From contig OZ252296.1 of assembly GCA_965250245.1 (NCBI GenBank), positions 744,001 through 808,000 on the forward strand: 64,000 nt of DNA, read 5' to 3'. How positions within the stretch are numbered: position 1 is the stretch's first letter; every line of letters begins with the position of its first letter. Below, one piece after another: positions 1-8,562 of the stretch. Origin of the DNA: JABDIP01 sp965250245. GTDB lineage: Bacteria > Pseudomonadota > Alphaproteobacteria > DSM-16000 > Inquilinaceae. A program made the translations under genes and the position numbers. The notes under the pieces were generated by a model, which saw only the letters and a list, made by a program, of their open reading frames with translations, was not told where the DNA came from and did not search any database.

Positions 1-144
1 GACGCAGATGACCGGCACCCCGGCCCGCGCCGGCCGGGCCCGGTCCATGCGCAGCCGGCCGGCGCCGGCATACAGGCTGCCGACCGGCCCCAGCATGCGC
101 GCGGCCAGACCCGGTTCGCGGTACCAGAAGCCCGGCGCCTTCAT
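1..144 (-). CDS. lpxK: Tetraacyldisaccharide 4'-kinase, N-terminal fragment
   Basis: Only the first 48 codons lie in the window; the gene runs off the left edge. The translation starts MKAPGFWYREPG and continues through GSLYAGAGRLR to GVPVICV, which is the usual start of LpxK just before its P-loop. LpxK phosphorylates the 4' position of the lipid A disaccharide at the inner membrane. The ATG overlaps the waaA stop by four bases (ATGA), so the two are translationally coupled, and the waaA-lpxK order is common in alphaproteobacteria. The call rests on the N-terminus and the neighbour; the catalytic part is not visible. Confidence 0.8.
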   Translation of the reverse strand, partial: MKAPGFWYREPGLAARMLGPVGSLYAGAGRLRMDRARPARAGVPVICV

Positions 145-1424
145 GCCGCCGCGTCGGTCCGGCCGGGGCCGAGCAAGGGCTCCAGCGCGGCCATCATGCG
201 ATCGATGACGCCGGCGTTGCGCCCGGCCACGGCGGCGGCCGCCTCGGCCATTCGGTTGCGTTCCGCCGGTTCCGACAACAGCCAGCGCACGGCGTCGCCC
301 AGCCCGGCTGAATCGGTGACCTGGGTCGCGGCGTCGGCGGCGGCGAGCTGGCCGGTGATCTCGGCGAAATTGCCCATATGCGGACCGTAGAGGATGGCCG
401 AGTCGAGCTGGGCCGGCTCGATCGGATTGTGCCCGCCATGGGGGATCAGGGAGCCGCCTACGAAGACGATCGGCGACAGACGCAGCATCGTGCCCATCTC
501 GCCCATCGTGTCTGCCACATAGACCTCCGTCTCCGCCTCGGGAAGCGTGTTTGCGGACCGCAGCGCAACGGTCAGGCCCTGGCCTCTCAGCGCCTCGGCG
601 ATTGCCGCGCCGCGCGCCGGATGCCGGGGCACGATGACGGTCAGCAGGTCTTCGGAGGACGCGGCGACCTGCCGATGCACCCGGGCGCATTGCGCCTCCT
701 CGCCGTCATGGGTGCTGGCCGCCAGCCATAGTGGGCGCTGGCCGATGGCAGTCCGCAGCACCTGCAGCGCGCGATCGTCGACCGGCAAGGGATCGGCGGA
801 GAATTTCAGGTTCCCGACCGGGCCGATCTGGTGCACGTCCAATTGCCTTAGCCGCTCGGCGGTCTCGTCGTTCCAGGGCAGGATCACCTGGAACACCGAA
901 AGCAACGATCGGATGGCGCCGGGCACGCGGCGCCAGCGGTCGTAGGACCGCGCCGACAGCCGGGCATTGACCATGGCAGCGGGAATCCCGCGACCGGCGA
1001 TCTCCGACAGCATGTTCGGCCAGATCTCCGATTCCACCCACAGCACCACGTCCGGCCGCCAGTGATCCAGGAAGCGCCGTACATAGGGCATGCGGTCGAC
1101 CGGCACGTATTGGTGCACCGCCCGGTCGGGCAGCCGCTCGGCCATCAGCTGCGCCGAGGTGACCGTGCCGGTGGTCAGCAGCACCGACAGGTCCGGGTCG
1201 CGGTCCAGCAACCGGCGCAGCAGCACCTGCACCGAGAGCGCCTCGCCGACACTGGCGGCGTGGATCCAGACGAGCGGCCCTGCCGGCCGCTCCAGCGCGG
1301 CATGCCCGAGCCGTTCGCCGCGGCGCGCGGGGTCCTCCTTGCCGGCCGCCTGCCGGCGGTCCAGGACGAAAGGCACGATCGGCGCCGCAATCGCGGTGAG
1401 CCCGCGGTACATGGCATAGAGCAT
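141..1424 (-). CDS. waaA: 3-deoxy-D-manno-octulosonic acid (KDO) transferase
   Basis: WaaA transfers KDO from CMP-KDO to lipid IVA on the cytoplasmic face of the inner membrane. With the chosen ATG the protein has 427 residues, a normal length. Family signatures are visible: HAASVGE at residues 55-61, whose Glu matches the catalytic base of the family, then ESEIWPN, and near the C-terminus GGSLIPHGGHNPIEPA. An N-terminal hydrophobic anchor (LTAIAAPIVPFVL) precedes the GT-B fold. The reading frame stays open 25 codons further upstream, but that part is Arg-rich and unlike the family, so I start at MLYAMYRG; a second ATG four codons later is also possible. It is coupled to lpxK downstream by an ATGA overlap. 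Confidence 0.93.
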   Translation of the reverse strand: MLYAMYRGLTAIAAPIVPFVLDRRQAAGKEDPARRGERLGHAALERPAGPLVWIHAASVGEALSVQVLLRRLLDRDPDLSVLLTTGTVTSAQLMAERLPDRAVHQYVPVDRMPYVRRFLDHWRPDVVLWVESEIWPNMLSEIAGRGIPAAMVNARLSARSYDRWRRVPGAIRSLLSVFQVILPWNDETAERLRQLDVHQIGPVGNLKFSADPLPVDDRALQVLRTAIGQRPLWLAASTHDGEEAQCARVHRQVAASSEDLLTVIVPRHPARGAAIAEALRGQGLTVALRSANTLPEAETEVYVADTMGEMGTMLRLSPIVFVGGSLIPHGGHNPIEPAQLDSAILYGPHMGNFAEITGQLAAADAATQVTDSAGLGDAVRWLLSEPAERNRMAEAAAAVAGRNAGVIDRMMAALEPLLGPGRTDAAA

Positions 1425-1568
1425 GGTGCCGTCTAGCGCGGCGGGCTCACGGTTGCAAGGCCGCCGCCGATCGCCGCCCGCCAGAGACCGCTCGCGCAAT
1501 TGGTGAGTTTTCCAGGGAAATTTTAACGCTTGGATCGTAGGTCACTGTTCGGACTGCGGAGCGAGGGC

Positions 1569-2108
1569 ATGGCCGGGGCAGCATCGAAGAGCCGCGATAA
1601 ACCGGCTGTGGGCATTTCGGAGATCCTGCGGTGGCGGAGCCGTCGCGGCGTGGGGCTCTTCGTGGCGACGGCGCTTGTCCTGGGTTGCCTCGCACCCATC
1701 TGCGCGGCCGCCACCAAGGCGGTTCAATTTGCATCTGACGGGATCCTGCCGACCCTCCTCTTCGTCGCTGCGACCATGGTTGTCTCGTATCTGGCGCTGT
1801 GCGGTCTCGTCGGCGCGATGATCGCGTTGTTCGCCGCGCCAGACGTCCGCAACGAGTCCGTCATTCGCGCGGGACGGCGGCGCATCGGCTTCCGACGGCG
1901 CGACGATTGCGTCTTCATCGCGCTGTGGCTGTGTCTCTTCGCGCCGGCCGTCGCGGCAACCGTGATCCTGCTGACCGATGGGCTCGGGATTGCCTCCGCG
2001 ACGGACAGGAACGGCATCGGCTATGCGGTGGTGCTCGGACTTGCCGTCATGATCCATGCATGCCAGCGCTTTCTTGCCAAATCGACCGAGCGGTCCGGGG
2101 CGGCCTGA
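1569..2108 (+). CDS. Hypothetical membrane protein, four predicted TM helices
   Basis: I do not recognise a family. The protein has 179 residues from the ATG preceded by GGAG and GAGGG; the frame is open back to a TTG at 1530. It has a charged N-terminus (RWRSRRG) and hydrophobic segments near residues 27-48, 58-82, 110-132 and 145-165, with an Arg-rich loop (RAGRRRIGFRRRDD) between the second and third. This suggests a small inner-membrane protein with a positively charged cytoplasmic loop. It diverges from waaA and converges on the glycosyltransferase, so it is probably its own transcript. Codon use matches the neighbours, which supports a real gene. Confidence 0.6.
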   Translation: MAGAASKSRDKPAVGISEILRWRSRRGVGLFVATALVLGCLAPICAAATKAVQFASDGILPTLLFVAATMVVSYLALCGLVGAMIALFAAPDVRNESVIRAGRRRIGFRRRDDCVFIALWLCLFAPAVAATVILLTDGLGIASATDRNGIGYAVVLGLAVMIHACQRFLAKSTERSGAA

Positions 2109-2141
2109 CCCGCATCGGACATCAACGGCAAGGGGCGGCCG

Positions 2142-3158
2142 TCACGCGGCCTGGGCGGCGGCGCGGATCGGGTGCAGGTGGCTGAGGAACTGCTGGACTG
2201 AAACCGGCCAGGCGTATTTGACCGCAAACGCCCGGCAATCCTCCCGTGAGATCGCGAGCGCGGTGTCGACCGCTTTCGACAGATCCTCGTCCAGGGCGCC
2301 CACGCCACTTCCATCCAGCACGTCGACCGGGCCGGTCACCGGATAGGCGGCGACGGGCACGCCGCAGGCCAAGGCCTCCAGCATCACCAGCCCGAAGGTG
2401 TCGGTGCGGGACGGGAAGACGAACACGTCGGCGGCGGCATAGTGCCGCGCCAGCTCCTCGCCATGCTTGGCGCCGACGAAGCGGACCTCGGGGAACTTCG
2501 CCTGCAGGGCGGCGAGCTGCGGGCCGTCGCCGACGACGTATTTGGTGCCTTCATTGGGCAGGGACAGGAACGCCTCGATGTTCTTCTCCACCGCCACCCG
2601 GCCGGTGTAGAGCTGGATCGGGCGCGGGCCGTCCAGGAAATCCTTGTCGCGCGGGTGGAACAGGTCGACATCGACGCCGCGCGTCCATCGCACCAGGTTG
2701 ATGAAGCCCCGGGACTTCAGCTCGTTCTCGACCGAGTCAGTGGCGACCATCACGGCGCTGGCCGGGTGGTGGAAGCGCCGCAGCATGGCGAAGGTCCACG
2801 ACACCGGGATGCCGGTCCTCAGATGCAGATAGTCCGGGAACATGGTGTGGAACGAAGTGCTGAATTCCAGCTTGCGGCTCAGGCAATAGCGACGGGCCGC
2901 CCAGCCCAGCGGGCCCTCGGTGGCGATGTGGATGGCGTCCGGCGCGAAATCGTCGATCATCTTCGGCAGGCGCCGCCGGGCGCCGAGCGCCAGCCGGATT
3001 TCCGGATAGGTGGGGCAGGGCACAGAGCGGAAGCGATCGGGCCCGATGATCTCCGCGTCATGGCCCTCGGCGATCAGCGTGTCACGCGTCGTCCGCAGCG
3101 TCCGCACGACGCCATTCACTTGCGGCTCCCAGGCATCGCTGATGATCAATATCCTCAC
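2142..3158 (-). CDS. Glycosyltransferase family 4-type, probable mannosyl/glucosyl lipid transferase
   Basis: This is a 338-residue GT-B glycosyltransferase. The start is a GTG giving VRILIISDAWEPQVNGVVRT, the standard N-terminus of this family, with GAGAGG a few bases upstream; the frame is open 20 codons further but without family similarity. Other marks are FSTSFHTMFPDYL, the TRGVDVDLF acceptor-side motif, YTGRVAVEKNIEAFL, and the nucleotide-sugar binding stretch SRTDTFGLVMLEALACGVPVAA. Relatives include GDP-mannose-dependent alpha-mannosyltransferases and glycolipid synthases, so a membrane lipid acceptor is plausible but unproven. It lies 135 bp downstream of an LpxH-family phosphoesterase on the same strand, a pairing that suggests a shared lipid pathway. 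Confidence 0.85.
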   Translation of the reverse strand: MRILIISDAWEPQVNGVVRTLRTTRDTLIAEGHDAEIIGPDRFRSVPCPTYPEIRLALGARRRLPKMIDDFAPDAIHIATEGPLGWAARRYCLSRKLEFSTSFHTMFPDYLHLRTGIPVSWTFAMLRRFHHPASAVMVATDSVENELKSRGFINLVRWTRGVDVDLFHPRDKDFLDGPRPIQLYTGRVAVEKNIEAFLSLPNEGTKYVVGDGPQLAALQAKFPEVRFVGAKHGEELARHYAAADVFVFPSRTDTFGLVMLEALACGVPVAAYPVTGPVDVLDGSGVGALDEDLSKAVDTALAISREDCRAFAVKYAWPVSVQQFLSHLHPIRAAAQAA

Positions 3159-3293
3159 GAGAACCCTCTCATGTAATGACGGGGACGCAAGACCGTTTGC
3201 CGCGTCGGATCGCGGCATGGTGGACGGACCCAGGCGGGACGCTCAACCCCGCCGGGTCACGCAATGACAGGCAATGGCGGCATGGATGTGGCG

Positions 3294-4097
3294 TCAGGCG
3301 GCGGCCTTGCTTGCAATCGGCAGCCGCGCCGGTCGCGCCTGCTCGTTTTCACCTGCCCAGCACAGGATCTCGAGTTCGCCGTTCTGGTGTTCCACCAGGG
3401 CGGTGCAGCTTTCCACCCAGTCGCCGTCGTTGACGTAGGCGAAGCCGTTCATGTCCTTGATCTCGGCGGTATGCACATGGCCGCAGATCACGCCCTCCAC
3501 GTCGCGGCGGCGGGCCTCCTCGCACAGCGCGTTCTCGAAGCGGCCGAGATACTCGACCGCCTTCTTGGTGCGATGCTTGAGGTAGGCCGACAGCGACCAG
3601 TAGGGATATCCGAGGCGCCGCCGCGCCGCGTTCACCAGGGTGTTCAGCCCCAGCAGGATGCCGTATGCGGTGTCGCCGATGCGGGCCAGCCACTTGGCGT
3701 ACTTCACGACAACGTCGAACTGGTCGCCATGGATCACCAGGAAGCGCCGTCCGTCGGCGGTGGTGTGCACGATCTCGTCGACGATCTGGATGTCGCCGAA
3801 GGTCAGGCCGACAAACTGCCGGGCGCCCTCGTCATGGTTGCCGGGCAGATAGACCATGCGGCAGCCCTTGCGCGCCTTGCGCAGCAGCTTCTGGATGACG
3901 TCGTTATGGGCCTGCGGCCAGTACCAGGTCTTCTTCAGCCGCCAGCCGTCGAAAATGTCGCCGACCAGATAAAGAGTGTCACTCTCGGTCTTCTTGAGGA
4001 AATCGAGAAGAATCTCCGCCTGGCAGGACCGTGTGCCCAAGTGAAGATCGGAAATCCAAATCGTCCGATACCGAGTCGGCCCACTGGACTGCGTCAT
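3294..4097 (-). CDS. LpxH-family metallophosphoesterase (UDP-2,3-diacylglucosamine diphosphatase-like)
   Basis: This 267-residue protein has the full calcineurin-like metal-binding set: ISDLHLG near residue 15, GDIFDGW near 47, GNHDEGA near 86, VIHGDQFD near 121 and GHVHTAEI near 205. That pattern fits the LpxH family, which hydrolyses UDP-2,3-diacylglucosamine to lipid X. Many alphaproteobacteria instead use the unrelated LpxI and keep LpxH-like proteins of other or unknown specificity, so I do not assign lpxH. The glycosyltransferase follows on the same strand and a lipid kinase diverges upstream, suggesting a lipid-modification group. A short AT-rich intergenic region precedes it. Confidence 0.82.
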   Translation of the reverse strand: MTQSSGPTRYRTIWISDLHLGTRSCQAEILLDFLKKTESDTLYLVGDIFDGWRLKKTWYWPQAHNDVIQKLLRKARKGCRMVYLPGNHDEGARQFVGLTFGDIQIVDEIVHTTADGRRFLVIHGDQFDVVVKYAKWLARIGDTAYGILLGLNTLVNAARRRLGYPYWSLSAYLKHRTKKAVEYLGRFENALCEEARRRDVEGVICGHVHTAEIKDMNGFAYVNDGDWVESCTALVEHQNGELEILCWAGENEQARPARLPIASKAAA

Positions 4098-4186
4098 ACC
4101 CAGAATCCCAGGTGATTCAATAATTAGGCCACGCTATATCCAGCAAAGTATTTAAGTGCAACTAACAAATCATGGCGTTTTCTATG

Positions 4187-4214
4187 TTGCTCACCAAATT
4201 CTTCCAAATATAAT
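4187..4214 (+). promoter_or_regulatory. Candidate sigma70-type promoter for the lipid kinase gene
   Basis: TTGCTC at 4187-4192 and a perfect TATAAT at 4209-4214 are separated by 16 bp. They lie in an AT-rich gap of 174 bp between the divergent phosphoesterase and lipid kinase genes. The predicted start near 4221 would leave a leader of about 50 bases. The -35 box is weak (3 of 6); the -10 box carries the call. Confidence 0.55.
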
Positions 4215-4271
4215 AGGAAGGAAATAACGTCGTAATAAAAGTGTCATCTTTTCGTAATTAATGGCGGACCT

Positions 4272-5219
4272 ATGGTTAATGCGTTGGAGCCGGGCTCGGC
4301 GGATGGGCACACCTGTGCCAGATGCCTGATTATTTACAATCCCACCGCGGGCAGCCGCCGCCGGCGCAAGCTCGAGGCGGCGATGGCCACGCTGCGGGAC
4401 AAGGGCGTGACCGTCGCGCTCGCCGAGACCACAGGGCCCGGCGACTCCGAGGTGATGGCCCGGGAGGCCGATGACAGCGTCTCCATGGTGGTGGTCGCCG
4501 GCGGTGACGGCACGATCAACGGTGCGGTGAACGGGCTGATGGCGCGGGCGGTGGCCGGCCGGCCGGTGCCGCCCTTCGGGGTCCTGCCGTTGGGCACGGC
4601 GAACGTGCTGGCCGGCGAGTTGGGCCTGCCGGCTCGACCGGAATCCGCCGCTGCGGTTCTGGCTTCGGGCGCCCGGGCGCGGATCAATCTCGGCCGGGCC
4701 AATGGGCGCTATTTCTCCATCATGGCCGGGGTCGGATTCGATGCCCGGGTGGTGGAGCGCATCGATCCGGCCATCAAGCGGCTGCTGGGCAAGGGCGCCT
4801 ATGTGCTGGAGACCCTGCGGGAGCTGGTCGAGCTGGCGCCGGCGCGGTTCCACGTCATGGCCGATGACGGACCGCTGGACGCCTCCGCCGTGGTGATCGC
4901 CAGCGGGCACTATTATGCCGGCCGCTTCGTGCTGGCGCCGAAGGCCAGCCTGGTGGGGGATCAGCTGCAGGTCTGCGTCTTCCAGAAATCCGGCCGCTGG
5001 GCGGTGATCCGCTATCTGGTGGCCATGGCGCTCGGCATCCTGCCGCGGCTGCCGGACTACAGGATCATCCCGGCGGAAAAGGCCACGGTGACGGGGGCCG
5101 AGGGCACGCCCGTGCAGGGCGACGGCGACATCCTGGCGGCGCTGCCGCTGCGGGCCGAGATCGTGCCGCGGGCGCTCGAGGTCATCGTGCCGGAAGGCTC
5201 CGCCCTGACGGCGGCCTAG
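4272..5219 (+). CDS. Diacylglycerol kinase family lipid kinase
   Basis: This 315-residue protein belongs to the DAGK/YegS/sphingosine kinase family, which phosphorylates lipid hydroxyls with ATP. The motifs are clear: IIYNPTAGSRRRR at the start of the fold (about residues 20-32), GGDGTINGAVNGL near 77, and PLGTANVLAGELGLP near 108, followed by the C-terminal beta domain with GTPVQGDGD. Soluble members of this family act on membrane lipids such as diacylglycerol, phosphatidylglycerol or ceramide; the substrate cannot be read from the sequence. The ATG was chosen because the family core begins 18 residues later and a promoter-like element lies just upstream. It converges on pmbA. Confidence 0.88.
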   Translation: MVNALEPGSADGHTCARCLIIYNPTAGSRRRRKLEAAMATLRDKGVTVALAETTGPGDSEVMAREADDSVSMVVVAGGDGTINGAVNGLMARAVAGRPVPPFGVLPLGTANVLAGELGLPARPESAAAVLASGARARINLGRANGRYFSIMAGVGFDARVVERIDPAIKRLLGKGAYVLETLRELVELAPARFHVMADDGPLDASAVVIASGHYYAGRFVLAPKASLVGDQLQVCVFQKSGRWAVIRYLVAMALGILPRLPDYRIIPAEKATVTGAEGTPVQGDGDILAALPLRAEIVPRALEVIVPEGSALTAA

Positions 5220-5240
5220 GGCCGCCGGACTCCGCCCCGG

Positions 5241-6587
5241 CTACTTGCCGGCGACGGTCATGCCGTCGATGCGCAGTGTCGGGCAGTCGACGCCGTAACG
5301 GAATTCCAGGTCCGATGCGGGCGTCAGCGCCTTGAACATGTCCTTCAGATTGCCGGCCACGGTCACCTCGTTGACCGGGTAGGCGATGGCGCCCTTCTCG
5401 ATCCAGAACCCGGTGGCGCCGCGGCTGTAGTCGCCGGTGACGCCGTTGACTCCCATGCCCATCATGCCGGTGACGTAGAGGCCCTGGTCGATGTCGCCGA
5501 TCAGGTCCTCGCGCGACGCGGCGCCGGCGGCCATGTAGAGGTTGGTCGGCGCCGGCGCCGGCGGTCCGCTGGTGCCGCGCGAGGCATGGCCGGTCGATTG
5601 CAGGCCGAGCTGCCGGGCCGAGCGCAAATCCATGATCCAGGTGGTCAGCACACCGTCGGCGATCAGCTCGCGCCGGCTGTTGGCGACGCATTCCCCGTCG
5701 AAGGGCTTCGAGCGCCGCCCGCGCACCAAATGCGGGTCGTCGACCACGACGATGCCGTCGGCAAAGACCGGTTGCTCCAGCTTGTCCTTCAGGAAGCTGG
5801 TGCCACGGGCGATCGACGGGCCGCTGATCGCGCCGACCAGATGCCGCAGCATGCCGCCGGAGACCCGCGGGTCGAAGACCACCGGCGCCTTCATGGTGTC
5901 GACCTTGCGCGCGCCGAGCCGGGCCACCGCCTTCTCGCCGGCCCGGCGGCCGATGGTGGCCGCGTCCTCCATGTCCGCGGCATGGACCGCGCTGGTGAAG
6001 TCGTAATCGGTCTCCATGGCGGTGCCCTCGCCGGCGATGACCGAGGCCGAGAGGCTGCTGCCGGTCAGGGCATAGGCGCCGGTGAACCCGTTGCTGGCGG
6101 CGATCGCGATCTCGGTGCGGCTCCAGCCGGCCTCCGCACCTTCGGAATTGGTCACGCCGTCGACCGCCAGGGCGGCCTCCTCGGCCGCCGCGGCCATGGC
6201 GATCAGCCCGTCCGCCGCCGGTTCGACCGGATCGCAGAGATCGAGCTCCGGCCAGTCGCGCGCCAGCTGGTCGGTATCGGCAAGGCCGCAATAGGGGTCC
6301 TCGGGTACGGTCCGCGCCATCGCGACGGCGCGCTCGACCACTTCCGTCAGCGCCGCCTCGGACCGGTCGGAGGAGGAGGCGATCGCCATGCGTTGGCCGA
6401 TGAAGACCCTGAGGCCGAGGTCGCCCTCCTCTGCGCGCTCCAGCCGTTCCGGTTTGCCCAGCCGCTGCGAGAGCGACAGCGAGGTGGCGTTGTACAGGAC
6501 CGCGTCGGCGGCATCGGCGCCGGCCGCCTTGGCCTTGGCGATGAGATCCTGCAGCAGCGTCAGCGAGTCGTCCGGCGTGGGGGCCAT
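5241..6587 (-). CDS. pmbA: Metalloprotease-related protein PmbA/TldE
   Basis: This 448-residue protein of the TldD/PmbA (U62) family lacks the HExxH zinc site and so is the non-catalytic partner, which pairs with TldD to degrade or mature unfolded peptides in the cytoplasm. Visible marks are SRTEIAIAASNGF, PVVFDPRVSGGMLRHLVGAISG (centre of the protein), the SRGTSGPPAPAPTNLYM segment, and the C-terminal GIDCPTLRIDGMTVAG-like end (here GVDCPTLRIDGMTVAGK). I start at MAPTPDD, which follows GGAGACGGTC; the frame continues upstream through another gene's sequence. Its catalytic partner tldD is on the same strand about 20 kb away. A DUF6524 gene lies 53 bp upstream. Confidence 0.92.
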   Translation of the reverse strand: MAPTPDDSLTLLQDLIAKAKAAGADAADAVLYNATSLSLSQRLGKPERLERAEEGDLGLRVFIGQRMAIASSSDRSEAALTEVVERAVAMARTVPEDPYCGLADTDQLARDWPELDLCDPVEPAADGLIAMAAAAEEAALAVDGVTNSEGAEAGWSRTEIAIAASNGFTGAYALTGSSLSASVIAGEGTAMETDYDFTSAVHAADMEDAATIGRRAGEKAVARLGARKVDTMKAPVVFDPRVSGGMLRHLVGAISGPSIARGTSFLKDKLEQPVFADGIVVVDDPHLVRGRRSKPFDGECVANSRRELIADGVLTTWIMDLRSARQLGLQSTGHASRGTSGPPAPAPTNLYMAAGAASREDLIGDIDQGLYVTGMMGMGVNGVTGDYSRGATGFWIEKGAIAYPVNEVTVAGNLKDMFKALTPASDLEFRYGVDCPTLRIDGMTVAGK

Positions 6588-6640
6588 GACCGTCTCCAAA
6601 GGGGTGTCCAAAAAGGCCGGTCCGGGTAGGACCGGCGGAG

Positions 6641-7060
6641 CTATTCGTCGACGTCGTCGGCGTCCACCTGTCCGGCGATGCGCCGGCGCACATGCGACCA
6701 GGACATGCCGATCGCCAGCACCGCGGACATGACGACGAGGATGACATACGTCATGCTCTGGCCCTGCCCAGGCACGATCAGTCCGAAATCGATCAGCACC
6801 CACACCAGGGTGCCGAAAAAGGCGATTGCGAGCACCAGTCCGATCGGCCCGATCGACCGCCAGGTGGCCCGCAGGAAGATGACATAGGCGATCAGCATCG
6901 CCACGCCGGCCAGGGCCTTCAACGGAACGTTGCCGCCCACCGGGTCCGTGACCCAGGCGTAATAGGAATACGGGCTGGGGTTGAAGGTTCCGAAGACGAG
7001 GATCAGCGCGGCGACCAGACGGATGAAGAAATTCGGCCAACTGAACTGGGGGCGTGCCAT
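6641..7060 (-). CDS. Small membrane protein, DUF6524-like
   Basis: This 139-residue protein has about four predicted transmembrane helices (near residues 10-26, 45-63, 72-93 and 101-120) and an acidic C-terminus (VDADDVDE). The N-terminus, FSWPNFFIRLVAAL with GTFNPSPYSYYAWV, matches what I recall of the DUF6524 family of alphaproteobacteria, which has no known function. It precedes pmbA on the same strand with a 53-bp gap, so the two may be cotranscribed. Nothing in the sequence suggests a catalytic role. Confidence 0.72.
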   Translation of the reverse strand: MARPQFSWPNFFIRLVAALILVFGTFNPSPYSYYAWVTDPVGGNVPLKALAGVAMLIAYVIFLRATWRSIGPIGLVLAIAFFGTLVWVLIDFGLIVPGQGQSMTYVILVVMSAVLAIGMSWSHVRRRIAGQVDADDVDE

Positions 7061-7156
7061 ATCGGGTTCCCTGACACGTGTCGAATGCGATCGATTCGAA
7101 TCGGTATTATGGGACCAGGGCGCGCCACCGCAACCGGCGAAGGCCCGGGGCCGCCG

Positions 7157-8380
7157 TCATTCCGCCGGGGTGGTCGCCGTGGCCGCGTCGGCCGCCAGCC
7201 GGCGGTTCTCCGACAGAAGCCGAGCATAGAAGGCAAAGCCGATCAGCGTCGCGCCGGCCATGATCAGGGCGAGCGGCAGCTGGCTGTCGACAATGAGGTG
7301 GCCGGCCAGCGCACTGGCGCCTGCCCCGACGGCCATCTGCAGGAAGCCCGACAGCCCGCTCGCGGCGCCTGCCCGGCTGGGGTCGACGCTGATCGCGCCG
7401 GCATTGCCGTTGGGCACGTTGAGTCCGTTGCCGATCGCCGACAGCGTCATCGGCGCGAACAGCGCCAGCGGGACCATCGCGCCGGCCGCCCACAGCGCCA
7501 GCATCAGCAGGGCGCCGGCAAGGTTGAGCGCGAGGCCGAGGCCGATCATCCGGTCGATGCCGATCCGCATCGACATGCGGCCGGAGAACAGGTTGCCGCC
7601 CATGTAACCGGTCGCGCTGAGCATGAAATACCAGCCATACTCGCTCGGCGGGCGGCCCATGATCTCGATGACCACGAAGGGCGCGCCGCCCAGGAAGGCG
7701 AAGAAGCCGGCGCTGGCGAAGGCGGTGAGGAACGAATAGCCGCGGAAGATCGGCGATCGCAGCAGCGTGCCGTAGCTCGCCGCGATGCCGCTCAGGCCGG
7801 GCAGCGGTTGCGGGTTGCGGTTGCTCTCATGCAGCAGCAGCACCGAGAACACGGTCACGACCAGCCCGAAGGCGCCGACGAACACGAAGGTCGACCGCCA
7901 GCCGAGCCAGTCGTCGAGATAGCCGCCGATCAGCGGCGCCACCATCGGCGCCGTCACCATGGCGGCGGAGATATAGGAGATGACGCTCGCCGATCTCTCG
8001 CGATCGAAGAGATCGCGGACGATGGCCCGGGCCAGCACGATGCCCGAGCAGCCGCCGACCGCCTGAACGATACGGCCGACGATCAGCATCTCGATGCTGG
8101 TGGCCAGCATGCTGCCGGCGGTGCCTGCGAGGAACAGCACCAGGCCGCCGAGCAGCAGCGGCCGCCGTCCGAATCGGTCGGAGAGCGGGCCATAGGCCAG
8201 CTGCGCGACCGCGAGCCCGACCAGGTAGAGGCCCAGCGTCAACTGGACGGTGCCATAATCGGTGCCAAAGACGCCCGGCAGGGCCGGCATCGACGGCATG
8301 AAGATGTTGAGCGCCAAAGGGCCAATGGCGCTGATCGCCACCAGCATGACGATCGGGGGCTGCTTCGCGTGAGTCGGCAT
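7157..8380 (-). CDS. Bcr/CflA-type multidrug efflux MFS transporter
   Basis: This 407-residue major facilitator protein has 12 predicted helices. The first helix region reads LALNIFMPSMPALPGVFGTDYGTVQLTLGLYLVG, the typical Bcr/CflA/EmrD start. The MFS motif A follows as GPLSDRFGRRPLLLGG (about residues 66-81). The family uses the proton gradient to expel bicyclomycin, chloramphenicol and similar drugs, or sulfonamides and cysteine-like metabolites; the real substrate is unknown. I start at the ATG giving MPTHAKQ; the frame reaches a TTG 13 codons earlier. It diverges from mepA, with a palindromic sequence in between. Confidence 0.88.
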   Translation of the reverse strand: MPTHAKQPPIVMLVAISAIGPLALNIFMPSMPALPGVFGTDYGTVQLTLGLYLVGLAVAQLAYGPLSDRFGRRPLLLGGLVLFLAGTAGSMLATSIEMLIVGRIVQAVGGCSGIVLARAIVRDLFDRERSASVISYISAAMVTAPMVAPLIGGYLDDWLGWRSTFVFVGAFGLVVTVFSVLLLHESNRNPQPLPGLSGIAASYGTLLRSPIFRGYSFLTAFASAGFFAFLGGAPFVVIEIMGRPPSEYGWYFMLSATGYMGGNLFSGRMSMRIGIDRMIGLGLALNLAGALLMLALWAAGAMVPLALFAPMTLSAIGNGLNVPNGNAGAISVDPSRAGAASGLSGFLQMAVGAGASALAGHLIVDSQLPLALIMAGATLIGFAFYARLLSENRRLAADAATATTPAE

Positions 8381-8454
8381 GGAGATGCTAAGAGTCGGAT
8401 TTTCAAAACGGTATGGCAAGTGTCGATCCTGTTGTTTCGCCCCTTTTCGCGAGC

Positions 8455-8485
8455 GGCTGTTACGATGAACAAGCCGTTAACAGCC
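8455..8485. promoter_or_regulatory. Inverted repeat in the divergent region between an MFS gene and mepA
   Basis: GGCTGTTA (8455-8462) and TAACAGCC (8478-8485) are perfect 8-bp arms separated by 15 bp. The element sits in the 182-bp gap between the divergent efflux gene and mepA, so it could be an operator for either. No regulator is encoded next to it. The function is inference. Confidence 0.35.
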
Positions 8486-8562
8486 CGGTAATCGCGCCCG
8501 TGATAGCGTCCCGCCGCCGCAGTCAGGACCATCGAGTCGAAGCCATAGTCAGGGGAGATCCT

